Below, piece by piece: positions 6,906 through 12,804 of a DNA stretch of 13,145 nt. Both the position numbers and the translations under genes were made by a program. Position 1 is the first letter of the stretch; the number at the start of each line of letters is the position of its first letter. Source of the DNA: Chloroflexota bacterium (lineage in GTDB: Bacteria > Chloroflexota > Limnocylindria > Limnocylindrales > CSP1-4); the NCBI GenBank assembly GCA_021789355.1, contig JAJYJR010000095.1:1-13145 (forward strand), given 5' to 3'. The notes under the pieces are model-generated. The model had not been told where the DNA came from and did no database searches. It was given only the letters and a program-made list of their open reading frames with translations.

Positions 6906-6953
6906 ATCTCCGCCTTGAGAGGGCGGTGTCCTGGGCCTCTAGACGAATGCGGC
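6877..6953 (-). tRNA. tRNA-Glu (anticodon CUC)
   Basis: The minus strand folds as a full cloverleaf. The acceptor stem GCCGCAT/ATGCGGT has one G-U pair. The D arm starts at GTCTAGAGGCCCAGGAC, which is the bacterial tRNA-Glu signature. The anticodon stem CCGCC/GGCGG encloses CTCTCAA, with CTC as the anticodon. The T arm is ATCGG-TTCGAAT-CCGAT. Discriminator A is followed by an encoded CCA (6877-6879). A pyrimidine tract (CCCCCTTCTCTCTCTTTTCC on the minus strand) follows and may aid termination. The gene is intact despite the adjacent integrase, as expected when the element restores the 3' end. Confidence 0.95.
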
Positions 6954-6989
6954 GCACGCCTCGTCGCGGGGCGCGGCGAAGCGGCGCGA

Positions 6990-6995
6990 ATGGTA
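6990..6995 (-). promoter_or_regulatory. possible -10 box of tRNA-Glu
   Basis: TACCAT on the minus strand ends 36 nt before the tRNA 5' end. The same hexamer precedes the DUF1015 gene. No good -35 box is visible. Confidence 0.3.
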
Positions 6996-7034
6996 CCACA
7001 GCGGGCAGGCCAGCCGGCCCGGGTGGGATGAACG

Positions 7035-7064
7035 CGTTGCGGTGCCGGGCGTTGCGGTGCCGGG
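7035..7064 (+). repeat. 15-bp tandem duplication
   Basis: CGTTGCGGTGCCGGG occurs twice head to tail (7035-7049 and 7050-7064). A third copy with one change lies at 7152-7166. Confidence 0.6.
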
Positions 7065-7226
7065 CCGTCCGCGTATCGCTTCAAGTGTTGCCTGGCCATG
7101 TCGTCGGGCGCAGTTGGCAGCGCGCGGCGCCGGGGGTCGGCCGCCGCCGGGCGTTGCGGCGCCGGGGCCAGCGGCACGGGACCTTCCCAGCCACCGCCGC
7201 AGTCGAAGCGGAACAGCGGGGGCTGC

Positions 7227-7269
7227 GAGGCACTCAAACGTGGGTGCCTCGGGTCCACGGACCCGAGGC
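7227..7269. repeat. two overlapping hairpins
   Basis: GAGGCAC/GTGCCTC (7227-7233 and 7244-7250) and GCCTCGGGTCC/GGACCCGAGGC (7246-7256 and 7259-7269) share bases 7246-7250, so only one can form at a time. It may terminate the minus-strand operon that ends at 7724. No T-run is present. Confidence 0.4.
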
Positions 7270-7449
7270 GCGTGCTGCGACCGATGCTGACGCTCCTCCG
7301 CGCCGCTTCACCCCGCTGGCGAACACTTCAAGTGATATGGCAGCCCGCTGGTCGAGGGTGGGCTCGGGGACCTGTTGTTCCGCCGCGTCATCGGCGACGC
7401 GAGACCCAGGGCGCCCGCGAGACCCCCAAGCGCGGCAAGACCTCGAGCG

Positions 7450-7709
7450 CCGGCACGGCCGAAGCCTCCGGCGCGGACCACCGACCGAAGCCGCCGGCGC
7501 GGCATCCGGCACGGCCGAAGGCATCCGGCACGGCCGAAGCCTCCGGCGCGGCATCCGGCACGGCCGAAGGCATCCGGCACGGCCGAAGCCTCCGGCGCGG
7601 CATCCGGCACGGCCGAAGCCTCCGGCGCGGACCACCGGCAGAAGCCGCCGGCGCGGGCCACCGGCCGAAGCCGCCGGCGCGGGCCACCGGCCGAAGCCGC
7701 CGGCGCGGG
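7450..7709. repeat. mosaic GC-rich minisatellite
   Basis: About ten units of three related types are strung together. A 30-bp unit begins CATCCGGCACGGCCGAAGCC, a truncated version of about 18-19 bp stops after CGGCCGAAG, and a 26-27-bp unit carries CCGAAGCCGCCGGCGCGG. The order alternates irregularly, with the third type at the right end. Unit lengths are not all multiples of three, so no single reading frame is preserved and the open frames across it are not a protein. It lies directly after the stop of the hydrolase gene (7724). Confidence 0.8.
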
Positions 7710-7723
7710 CCCGCCGATGCGGC

Positions 7724-8548
7724 CTACAGCCGGTGCGATTCCAGGAAGAGCCGGACGGCCTCCGCCACCTGCGTGAAGCTCTCGGACCCGATCACCAGGC
7801 CGTAGTGCGAGTGGGCACCGAACGGTTCGTACCGCGCGCCCAGCCACGCCGCAAGCCGCTCGCTGTCGGGCTCCGGGAACCAGCGATCGAGACCACCGCC
7901 GACGACCAGCGTCGGCACGTTCGCCAGACGCTCGCGATCGACCGGCACGCCCCGCAGCATGGCGCGACGCGCGACGCCGGACTCGCGACCCATCAGGTGC
8001 TGGACCCGCAGCACGTCCTCGATGGTGAGGTCCGGGTTCTGGCGGCGCAGCTGTTCCGGCAGGGACTGCCAGCCGACCAGCTCGCGGCCGAACGCGTCCG
8101 GGATCTCCCGGATCGCGTGCGGTCGCGGCGCGACCCACAGTTGCGCCGGCAGGGCGGCGCCGATCAGGACGAGTCCCGCCACGTGCCGCTGCTCGGCCGC
8201 GCGCATCGCGATCAGGCCGCCCATCCCGTGTCCGACCAGCACCGGGTTGGGGGGGATGTGGTCGAACGCCGCCAGCACGTCCGAGACGTACGCGTCGAAG
8301 TCGATTCCCGACACGTCGGTGGTGTCCGACCAGTAGTGGCCGCGCAGGTTGACCGCGTGGCCCTCCCAGCCGCGGTGCGCGAAGTAGCCGAGGTAGCGCT
8401 CCCACAGCCACGACCCGCCGAGCTCGCCGTGCACGAGCAGCAGCGGCCGCCGCCGGGATCGCCGCTCCGGCAGCCACGACTCGATGTACACGCCGCGATC
8501 CTCGAGGACGACCTCGTCCTTGCGGATCGGGCGCTCCGGCGGGTTCAC
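7724..8548 (-). CDS. alpha/beta-hydrolase-fold protein lacking the Ser nucleophile
   Basis: The 274-residue protein has the full alpha/beta-hydrolase layout. The oxyanion-hole motif is at 40-46 (HGELGGS), the nucleophile elbow at 105-111 reads VGHGMGG, a cap region follows (about 130-205), the acid D221 is in GGGLDRWFPEP, and H248 (with H246 nearby) is in GAHSHYG. The elbow normally reads GHSMGG; here G108 (codon GGG) replaces the serine, so ordinary ester hydrolysis is not expected. The GTG at 8548 overlaps the stop of the DUF1015 gene as GTGA, so I prefer it to the GTG one codon upstream. It is the second gene of that operon. The protein is soluble, without a signal peptide; its substrate is unknown. 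Confidence 0.85.
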   Translation of the reverse strand: MNPPERPIRKDEVVLEDRGVYIESWLPERRSRRRPLLLVHGELGGSWLWERYLGYFAHRGWEGHAVNLRGHYWSDTTDVSGIDFDAYVSDVLAAFDHIPPNPVLVGHGMGGLIAMRAAEQRHVAGLVLIGAALPAQLWVAPRPHAIREIPDAFGRELVGWQSLPEQLRRQNPDLTIEDVLRVQHLMGRESGVARRAMLRGVPVDRERLANVPTLVVGGGLDRWFPEPDSERLAAWLGARYEPFGAHSHYGLVIGSESFTQVAEAVRLFLESHRL

Positions 8549-9894
8549 CACTCGTGCGGGTTCAGCACCAGGCCGGTGACCTGCTTGGGGTAGAAGTACG
8601 TCGACTTCTGCGGCATCACCTCACCGGCGGCCGCGACGCTGAGCACGTCGTCGACCAGCGTGGGATCGAGCAGGAACGCCGCGACGCCTTCCCCCCGGTC
8701 GACCATCGCGAGCGCCTCATCGGCATCCTTCGTGTACGCGATCCGGCCGCCCCCTGCGGTCGCGGCGCGGTCCACGTCGAACAGCCGCTCGAGGGCGACC
8801 GCCAGCAGGTTCACGTCGAGCCAGCGCAGCGCCGAGGACGCGGCGGGATCGAGAAGCGGCTCGAACGCGGCGGGCCGCACGTGGAGTATCGCGGCCTGCC
8901 CGCCGGTCCAGAGGCCGAGGCGATGAGGGCGCGCTTCCGGCGATCCCGCTCCCGCCCCCGCGCCCTCCGTCTGCCCGGTCCGGGCGGGACCGAACGCCTC
9001 GATCAGCGCGTCGGGGGTCGGAAGCCGCTCCACGTCGAACAGCGCCGCGGCGGCCGTCAGCAGGGCCTCGCCGGCGAGCCCGTCCCGCACCACCCGGTGC
9101 GTCGGGAGCACGGTCAGGGGCTGGTCGACCGGAAGCAGGAGCGCGAGCAGGTAGTCGAACGGCGCCAGCTCGCAGAGCGCTCGATCGCGATGGCGCTCGT
9201 CGTGGTAGCGGAGGGCGGTCTCGTAGCGGTGGTGCCCGTCGGCGATGGTCAGAGGTCCGGCCGAGGCCGCCCGCAGCAGCTCGTCCGCCGGCGGGCCCAG
9301 GGCCGGATCGTCGGCCGGGAGCTGCCAGAGCCGATGCCGCACCCCCTCGTCGTCGGTGAGGTCCACCTGCGGGTCGGTGTGGCACACGCCCTCCAGCGAG
9401 CGCATCGCGGCACCGTCCGGGTCGGCGAACATCAGCACGACCGGGCTGGCGTTCGTCCCCGTTGCGCGGAGCAGCCGGTACCGGTCCTCCTTGGGTGCGC
9501 TCAGGGTGCGCTCGTGGGGCAGCACGCCGGACGCGGGGCCGAGCTCCTCCACACGGAGCCGGGCGAAGAACCCGCGCTGCACCCGGTGCTCCGTCGTCCC
9601 GGGCACGGTGTAGGCCTCTTCGTACACGTAGACCGACGGCTGGCGGTCCTTGCGCAGGGTGCCGTCCGAGCGCCATGCCGCCAGGTCGCGGGCCGCGCGG
9701 CGGTATCGCCCGTCCGGCGGGTCACCGGGCTCGTCGAGCGGGAGATCGAGGCGGACGACATTCCGCGGGTGGCGGCGGGCAAGGGCACGCTGCTGCGCCG
9801 GCGAGATCACGTCGTATGGCGGGCTCACCAGGTCGCGCGGGTCGCCGGCACCGGCGTCGTACCGGAGCGCACGGAAGGGTCGGAGTTCGGGCAC
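8545..9894 (-). CDS. DUF1015 family protein
   Basis: The 449-residue protein matches the DUF1015 family in overall length and in its two hallmark regions. These are the N-terminus (PELRPFRALRYD, then LVSPPYDVIS) and the central IADGHHRYETALRYHDE (217-233). Its biochemical role is not established as far as I know. The DGHHR motif resembles the active-site motif of ParB-like serine kinases (SerK/SbnI), so nucleotide-linked chemistry is possible but inferred. A low-complexity insert (GQTEGAGAGAGSPEARPH) lies near residues 307-325. The start is GTG at 9894. No Shine-Dalgarno sequence precedes it, but TACCAT lies 8 nt upstream, suggesting leaderless expression. It overlaps the following hydrolase gene by 4 nt. 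Confidence 0.9.
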   Translation of the reverse strand: MPELRPFRALRYDAGAGDPRDLVSPPYDVISPAQQRALARRHPRNVVRLDLPLDEPGDPPDGRYRRAARDLAAWRSDGTLRKDRQPSVYVYEEAYTVPGTTEHRVQRGFFARLRVEELGPASGVLPHERTLSAPKEDRYRLLRATGTNASPVVLMFADPDGAAMRSLEGVCHTDPQVDLTDDEGVRHRLWQLPADDPALGPPADELLRAASAGPLTIADGHHRYETALRYHDERHRDRALCELAPFDYLLALLLPVDQPLTVLPTHRVVRDGLAGEALLTAAAALFDVERLPTPDALIEAFGPARTGQTEGAGAGAGSPEARPHRLGLWTGGQAAILHVRPAAFEPLLDPAASSALRWLDVNLLAVALERLFDVDRAATAGGGRIAYTKDADEALAMVDRGEGVAAFLLDPTLVDDVLSVAAAGEVMPQKSTYFYPKQVTGLVLNPHEW

Positions 9895-9902
9895 GGGACG
9901 TC

Positions 9903-9908
9903 ATGGTA
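9903..9908 (-). promoter_or_regulatory. -10 box of the DUF1015 operon (leaderless)
   Basis: TACCAT on the minus strand is followed by 8 nt and then the GTG start at 9894. With no Shine-Dalgarno sequence, transcription probably starts at or within a base or two of the start codon. Confidence 0.5.
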
Positions 9909-9921
9909 CGACACGGGGTGG

Positions 9922-9927
9922 TAGCCT
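9922..9927 (+). promoter_or_regulatory. -10 box of the microprotein-lipoprotein operon (leaderless)
   Basis: TAGCCT is followed by 8 nt and then ATG at 9936. It lies 13 bp from the opposing -10 box, so polymerases at the two promoters would exclude each other. Confidence 0.5.
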
Positions 9928-9935
9928 CGCGACCG

Positions 9936-10082
9936 ATGGTGAGCGGCGACGGATCGGCACCGCACGGCGCGGCCCGTGCGGTGGGGCACGACGGCGTCCG
10001 CGACCACGCCGGGTGCGGGCACGGCGCGGCCCGTGCGGTGGGGCACGACGGCGTCCGCGACCACGCCGGGCGCGACCGATGA
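9936..10082 (+). CDS. 48-residue repeat microprotein or leader peptide
   Basis: The ORF reads MVSGDGSAP, then two copies of a 19-residue unit (HGAARAVGHDGVRDHAG plus CG or RD), ending in R. The 57-bp DNA repeat is an exact multiple of three, so the frame is kept. Seven histidines and one cysteine in 48 residues suggest possible metal binding, which is inference. The stop overlaps the lipoprotein start as ATGA, a classical coupling signal, and a TAGCCT -10 box sits 8 nt before the ATG. This is what the lipoprotein gene needs, since it has no Shine-Dalgarno sequence of its own. There is no signal peptide. It could be a working protein or a translated leader that sets lipoprotein output. Confidence 0.5.
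   Translation: MVSGDGSAPHGAARAVGHDGVRDHAGCGHGAARAVGHDGVRDHAGRDR
9963..10076 (+). repeat. 57-bp tandem duplication
   Basis: Two adjacent copies (9963-10019 and 10020-10076) are identical for the first 50 bp and differ at three bases near the end. Each begins CACGGCGCGGCCCGTG. They form the body of the microprotein ORF. Confidence 0.9.
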
Positions 10083-10549
10083 CCCATCAGGGGCACCGCG
10101 GGACAGTCGCCGCGCTGATGGGTGCGCTGCTGCTTCTGGGCGCATGTGCCGGCCCCCCCATACCCGCCACGCCCCAACCCGCGACGGGGGTCTTCTACGA
10201 GCTCGCGATCCTGGGCGGATCGACGGTGAAGCTGACCAGCGGAGACCCGGGGTGCAGCCAACCGGACATGATCCCGTACGCCATCCACGCACAGGTCCGC
10301 CTGCCGGCAACCGCATCCCAGCTGACGGACGTGTACCTGTTCACCTGGGCCGACCGCGACACCTGGAACCGGGGGGCGGTAGCGTTCGACTCCTGCCGGG
10401 CGGAGTACGCCGCGTCCCGGTCGGCCGCCGGTCGGACCGTCGACGAGCTGGACGTCAGCCCTTACCGCGCGTTCGGCGCCGGATGGTCGCCGGCCCTGAA
10501 GAGCGCGCTCCAGCAGGCGATGACCGAGGCGGCGGGAAACGGCGGCTGA
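10079..10549 (+). CDS. small secreted lipoprotein of unknown function
   Basis: The 156-residue product has a type II signal peptide: MTHQGHR, a hydrophobic stretch (VAALMGALLLL) and the lipobox LGAC with Cys23 as the lipidated residue. A proline-rich tether (AGPPIPATPQPAT) follows. The mature domain (about 38-156) includes VFYELAILGG, DPGCSQPD, VYLFTWADRDTWN, AFDSCRAEY and a helical C-terminus. Two cysteines in the mature domain may form a disulfide. I do not recognise the family. The upstream frame is open too, but the signal peptide fixes the start at 10079, where ATGA overlaps the microprotein stop. Expression is probably coupled to that ORF. Confidence 0.8.
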   Translation: MTHQGHRGTVAALMGALLLLGACAGPPIPATPQPATGVFYELAILGGSTVKLTSGDPGCSQPDMIPYAIHAQVRLPATASQLTDVYLFTWADRDTWNRGAVAFDSCRAEYAASRSAAGRTVDELDVSPYRAFGAGWSPALKSALQQAMTEAAGNGG

Positions 10550-10596
10550 GCCCACGGGGTGCCGTCGCACCCGCGGAGCCGCCCCGATCGTGCGTC

Positions 10597-10680
10597 ACCA
10601 GCGGCAGCGTGGCCACCGCGCCGGAGCGGCCACCGGCAGCGAAACCAGCGGCAGCGCGGCCACCGCGCCGGAGCGGCCAC
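10597..10680 (+). repeat. 37-bp direct repeat with internal dyad
   Basis: Copies at 10597-10633 and 10644-10680 (period 47) differ at one base. Copy 1 contains GTGGCC (10609-10614) and GGCCAC (10628-10633) as inverted arms. They lie between the lipoprotein stop and the -10 box of the regulator gene, so they could be operators of the regulator or a termination structure. Confidence 0.65.
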
Positions 10681-10698
10681 GGCACCGGGCACGGGTGG

Positions 10699-10704
10699 TA
10701 GGCT
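10699..10704 (+). promoter_or_regulatory. -10 box of the SufR-like gene (leaderless)
   Basis: TAGGCT is followed by 6 nt and the ATG at 10711, with no Shine-Dalgarno sequence in between. Confidence 0.5.
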
Positions 10705-10710
10705 CGGGCG

Positions 10711-11376
10711 ATGGACGACCGCCCCTCGGACCAGCGGCACGCCCCGACCCCACAGGCACTCCTGCTGGCGCTCCGGCGGACGGGTCCCCTGAGCCCGGAC
10801 GGGCTCGCCGCCCAATTCCGGATGAGCCGCACCGCGGTGCTCCAGCAGTTGCGGACGCTGGCCGCGCAGGGCCTGGTCGAGCGGCGCAGCCTGCGACACG
10901 GTGTGGGCAGACCCCGACACCTCTACGATGTCACGGAGCGCGCCCAGCCGTTCCTGCCCGCCAGTTACGACCGCCTGTCGATGAGCCTGCTCGGGGCCGT
11001 GCGCGACGTCGGCGGTGCCGACCTCGTCAACCAGGTGTTCGAGGCGCGGCGCGCATCGCAGGCTCGGGCAATCCGCGAGCGGCTCGCGGCGCGTGGTCTG
11101 TCTGACGCGCCCCTTGCCGACCGGGCGCGGGAGCTGACGGTCATCCAGGCCGAGCAGGGCTACGTCTGTGAGCTGCTGGACGACCACGGGCTCCGGCTGG
11201 TCGAGCACAATTGCCCGATCCGCCAGGTCGCCTCGGAGACGCCCGCGGCCTGCGACGCCGAGGCCCGGCTCTTCAGCGAGGTCCTGGGCATCGAGGTGGT
11301 GCGGGAGCGACACATCGCGTCAGGGGCTCGCTGCTGCGAGTATCGGCTGGTCGAGGGATCGCCGGGTCGAGGCTGA
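10711..11376 (+). CDS. SufR-like winged-helix iron-sulfur regulator
   Basis: The 221-residue protein has an N-terminal winged helix (about 14-75: LSPDGLAAQFRMSRTAVLQQ, then GVGRPRHLYDVTERA) and a C-terminal sensor domain with EHNCPIRQVASETPAAC and GARCCEYRL. Cysteines C168 and C181 keep the C-x12-C spacing of SufR. SufR binds a [4Fe-4S] cluster and represses iron-sulfur assembly genes in cyanobacteria and actinobacteria. The third SufR-type cysteine is missing between C181 and the C208-C209 pair, so cluster ligation may differ. No suf genes are in the window, so its target is unknown; autoregulation through the repeats at 10597-10680 is possible. It is convergent with the adenosine deaminase gene. 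Confidence 0.8.
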   Translation: MDDRPSDQRHAPTPQALLLALRRTGPLSPDGLAAQFRMSRTAVLQQLRTLAAQGLVERRSLRHGVGRPRHLYDVTERAQPFLPASYDRLSMSLLGAVRDVGGADLVNQVFEARRASQARAIRERLAARGLSDAPLADRARELTVIQAEQGYVCELLDDHGLRLVEHNCPIRQVASETPAACDAEARLFSEVLGIEVVRERHIASGARCCEYRLVEGSPGRG

Positions 11377-11393
11377 CGGCAGGCCCCGGCCAT

Positions 11394-11409
11394 GAGCCGG
11401 TGCCGGCTC
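11394..11409. terminator. possible shared terminator hairpin
   Basis: GAGCCGG/CCGGCTC form a 7-bp stem around TG between two convergent genes. There is no T-run, and a 2-nt loop would force the stem to open slightly, so confidence is low. Confidence 0.3.
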
Positions 11410-11456
11410 CGCGAACTGCGCCGGACCCCTGATCTGCGCCCGATCCCCGGCGGGGC

Positions 11457-12512
11457 CTACGCCTCCTCGCGCTCGACCGTCCTGCGGGTCGGGGGCCTCA
11501 CGCGGGGCGGGGCGATGTCGCGCACGCCCTCCACGAACGAGGCCTGCCGCGCCCACTCCGCCGCCTGCAGCTGCTCCTCGAGTGACAGGATCCCGAGCCG
11601 GGACAGCGTCGCCAGCTCGTCGCGGATGTAGGTCTTGAGCATCTCGGGGCCGTCGGTGTTGATCGTGTACTTGATGCCGTTCCGGCGGAAGGTGTCGAAG
11701 ATCCAGCGAAACTCGTCCCAGCCGGACACCACGCCCGTGTTCAGGTTGCTGGTCGGGCAGACCTCGAGCACGATTCCCCGGTCGCGGATCATGGCCATGG
11801 TGCGGGGGTCGTAGGCGGCCTTCACGCCATGCCCGATCCGTGCGGGCTCGAGCTGCTCGATGACCTCCGCGATCTCCTCGACCGGCCCGGCCTCGCCCGT
11901 GTGGACGGTGATGCCGAGGCCGTGGCGGCGCGCCCGGTCGAACAGGCGGCGGTACTCGCGCACCCGAAACGACGGCGTTTCAGGGCCGGCGACATCGATG
12001 CCCACGACGCCGCGCCCGTAGTACGCGATCGCCTTCTCGGTCATGATCTCGTTGAGCTGGTACGGGAACGCCCGGTCCAGGCACAGGATCAGGCCGGGGC
12101 GCACGGGGTACTCCAGCACGGCGCGGTCCATCCCGCGGATCGCGGCGCTGATGATGTGGTCCAGGTCCTGTTCGCCGCCGCGGTTGCGCTTCATGGGGTT
12201 GAAGCGCAGCTCGATAGTGGCCACGTTGTTCTTGCGGTACGCACCACCCACCACCTCGTACACCGACCGCTCGATGGCGAGTGGCGACGACTGGATGAGC
12301 TCGGTCCAGTGGAAGAGTTGGAGGTAGCCGTCGAAGGAGTGGCCGTGCCGCGGGGAGACCGTGATCATGTCGCGGAACTCCCAGTAGTCCTTGGTGGGCA
12401 GCTTGATCCCCTGGGCGTGGGCGATCCCCCACATGATCGAGGGCGTCACGGCGCCGCCGAGGTGGCAGTGCAGCTCGGCGAGAGGGACGCGGCGCGGGAA
12501 CGAGGCTGGCAT
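11457..12512 (-). CDS. adenosine deaminase family protein (variant active site)
   Basis: The 351-residue TIM-barrel amidohydrolase is of the size and motif order of adenosine deaminase, which converts (deoxy)adenosine to (deoxy)inosine in purine salvage. Zinc ligands H15 and H17 are in ELHCHLGG, H204 and catalytic E207 in HTGEAG, H228 in RIGHG and D287 in NTDGPEML. CPTSNLNTG (252-260) is also typical. In the canonical enzyme the last motif is NTDDP. The second Asp, which contacts the base, is Gly288 here, so the substrate may be a modified adenosine or another aminopurine. I place the start at the ATG at 12512, because TAGGAT lies 7 nt upstream as a leaderless promoter. The ATG at 12521 overlaps that box. 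A frame open far upstream only runs through the tandem array. Confidence 0.87.
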   Translation of the reverse strand: MPASFPRRVPLAELHCHLGGAVTPSIMWGIAHAQGIKLPTKDYWEFRDMITVSPRHGHSFDGYLQLFHWTELIQSSPLAIERSVYEVVGGAYRKNNVATIELRFNPMKRNRGGEQDLDHIISAAIRGMDRAVLEYPVRPGLILCLDRAFPYQLNEIMTEKAIAYYGRGVVGIDVAGPETPSFRVREYRRLFDRARRHGLGITVHTGEAGPVEEIAEVIEQLEPARIGHGVKAAYDPRTMAMIRDRGIVLEVCPTSNLNTGVVSGWDEFRWIFDTFRRNGIKYTINTDGPEMLKTYIRDELATLSRLGILSLEEQLQAAEWARQASFVEGVRDIAPPRVRPPTRRTVEREEA

Positions 12513-12519
12513 CCGGCTC

Positions 12520-12525
12520 ATCCTA
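12520..12525 (-). promoter_or_regulatory. -10 box of the adenosine deaminase gene (leaderless)
   Basis: TAGGAT on the minus strand is followed by 7 nt and the ATG at 12512. It helps decide between that start and the ATG at 12521, whose first bases lie inside the box. Confidence 0.5.
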
Positions 12526-12638
12526 GCGGACCGGAGCGGAGGTGCGGGCCCCAGACGCCCTGGCGCGATCCGGCGCCGGGGTCGGAGGCGCGCTCCCGCG
12601 ATCGCGCCGGACGGTGATCCTTGCCTCCTGCCCGACAG

Positions 12639-12804
12639 CCTGGCCGTGTCGCCCGACAGCCTGGCCGTGTCGCCCGACATCCTGGCCATGTCGCCCGACA
12701 TCCTGGCCATATTCCCGCCAGCCTGGCCGTGTCGCCCGACAGCCTGGCCATGTCGCCCGACATCCTGGCTGTGTCGCCCGACATCCTGGCCATATTCCCG
12801 CCAA
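12639..12804. repeat. two-level tandem array (21-bp units in 83-bp blocks)
   Basis: Eight units beginning CCTGGC follow each other without spacers: three of 21 bp and one of 20 bp form an 83-bp block (12639-12721), which is then repeated (12722-12804). A partial unit precedes the array. The 21-bp units contain TGTCGCCCGACA, an almost perfect dyad, and most also contain TGGCCA. The 20-bp unit carries CCATATTCCCGCC instead and would shift any reading frame, so the array is not coding. It lies about 110 bp upstream of the adenosine deaminase promoter. Confidence 0.85.

Larger units (their letters stand above)
6996..7449. other. intergenic region with repeats, no gene
   Basis: Between the tRNA promoter area and the minisatellite I see no plausible coding sequence. 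The region has a 15-bp tandem duplication (7035-7064) and a hairpin cluster (7227-7269). Confidence 0.5.

Noticed and set aside
7450..7709. CRISPR array
   Set aside because: Units are contiguous and related throughout; there are no unique spacers of constant length and no cas genes.
7308..8477. 389-codon minus-strand ORF across the minisatellite
   Set aside because: It is out of frame with the hydrolase and consists of repeat-derived and low-complexity sequence.
6854..8593. 579-codon plus-strand ORF
   Set aside because: It runs through the tRNA gene, the minisatellite and the antisense of the hydrolase gene.
8554..9924. 456-codon plus-strand ORF
   Set aside because: It is antisense to DUF1015 and has no recognisable domain.
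12639..12804. CRISPR array or plasmid iterons
   Set aside because: There are no spacers, and no replication initiator gene is nearby.
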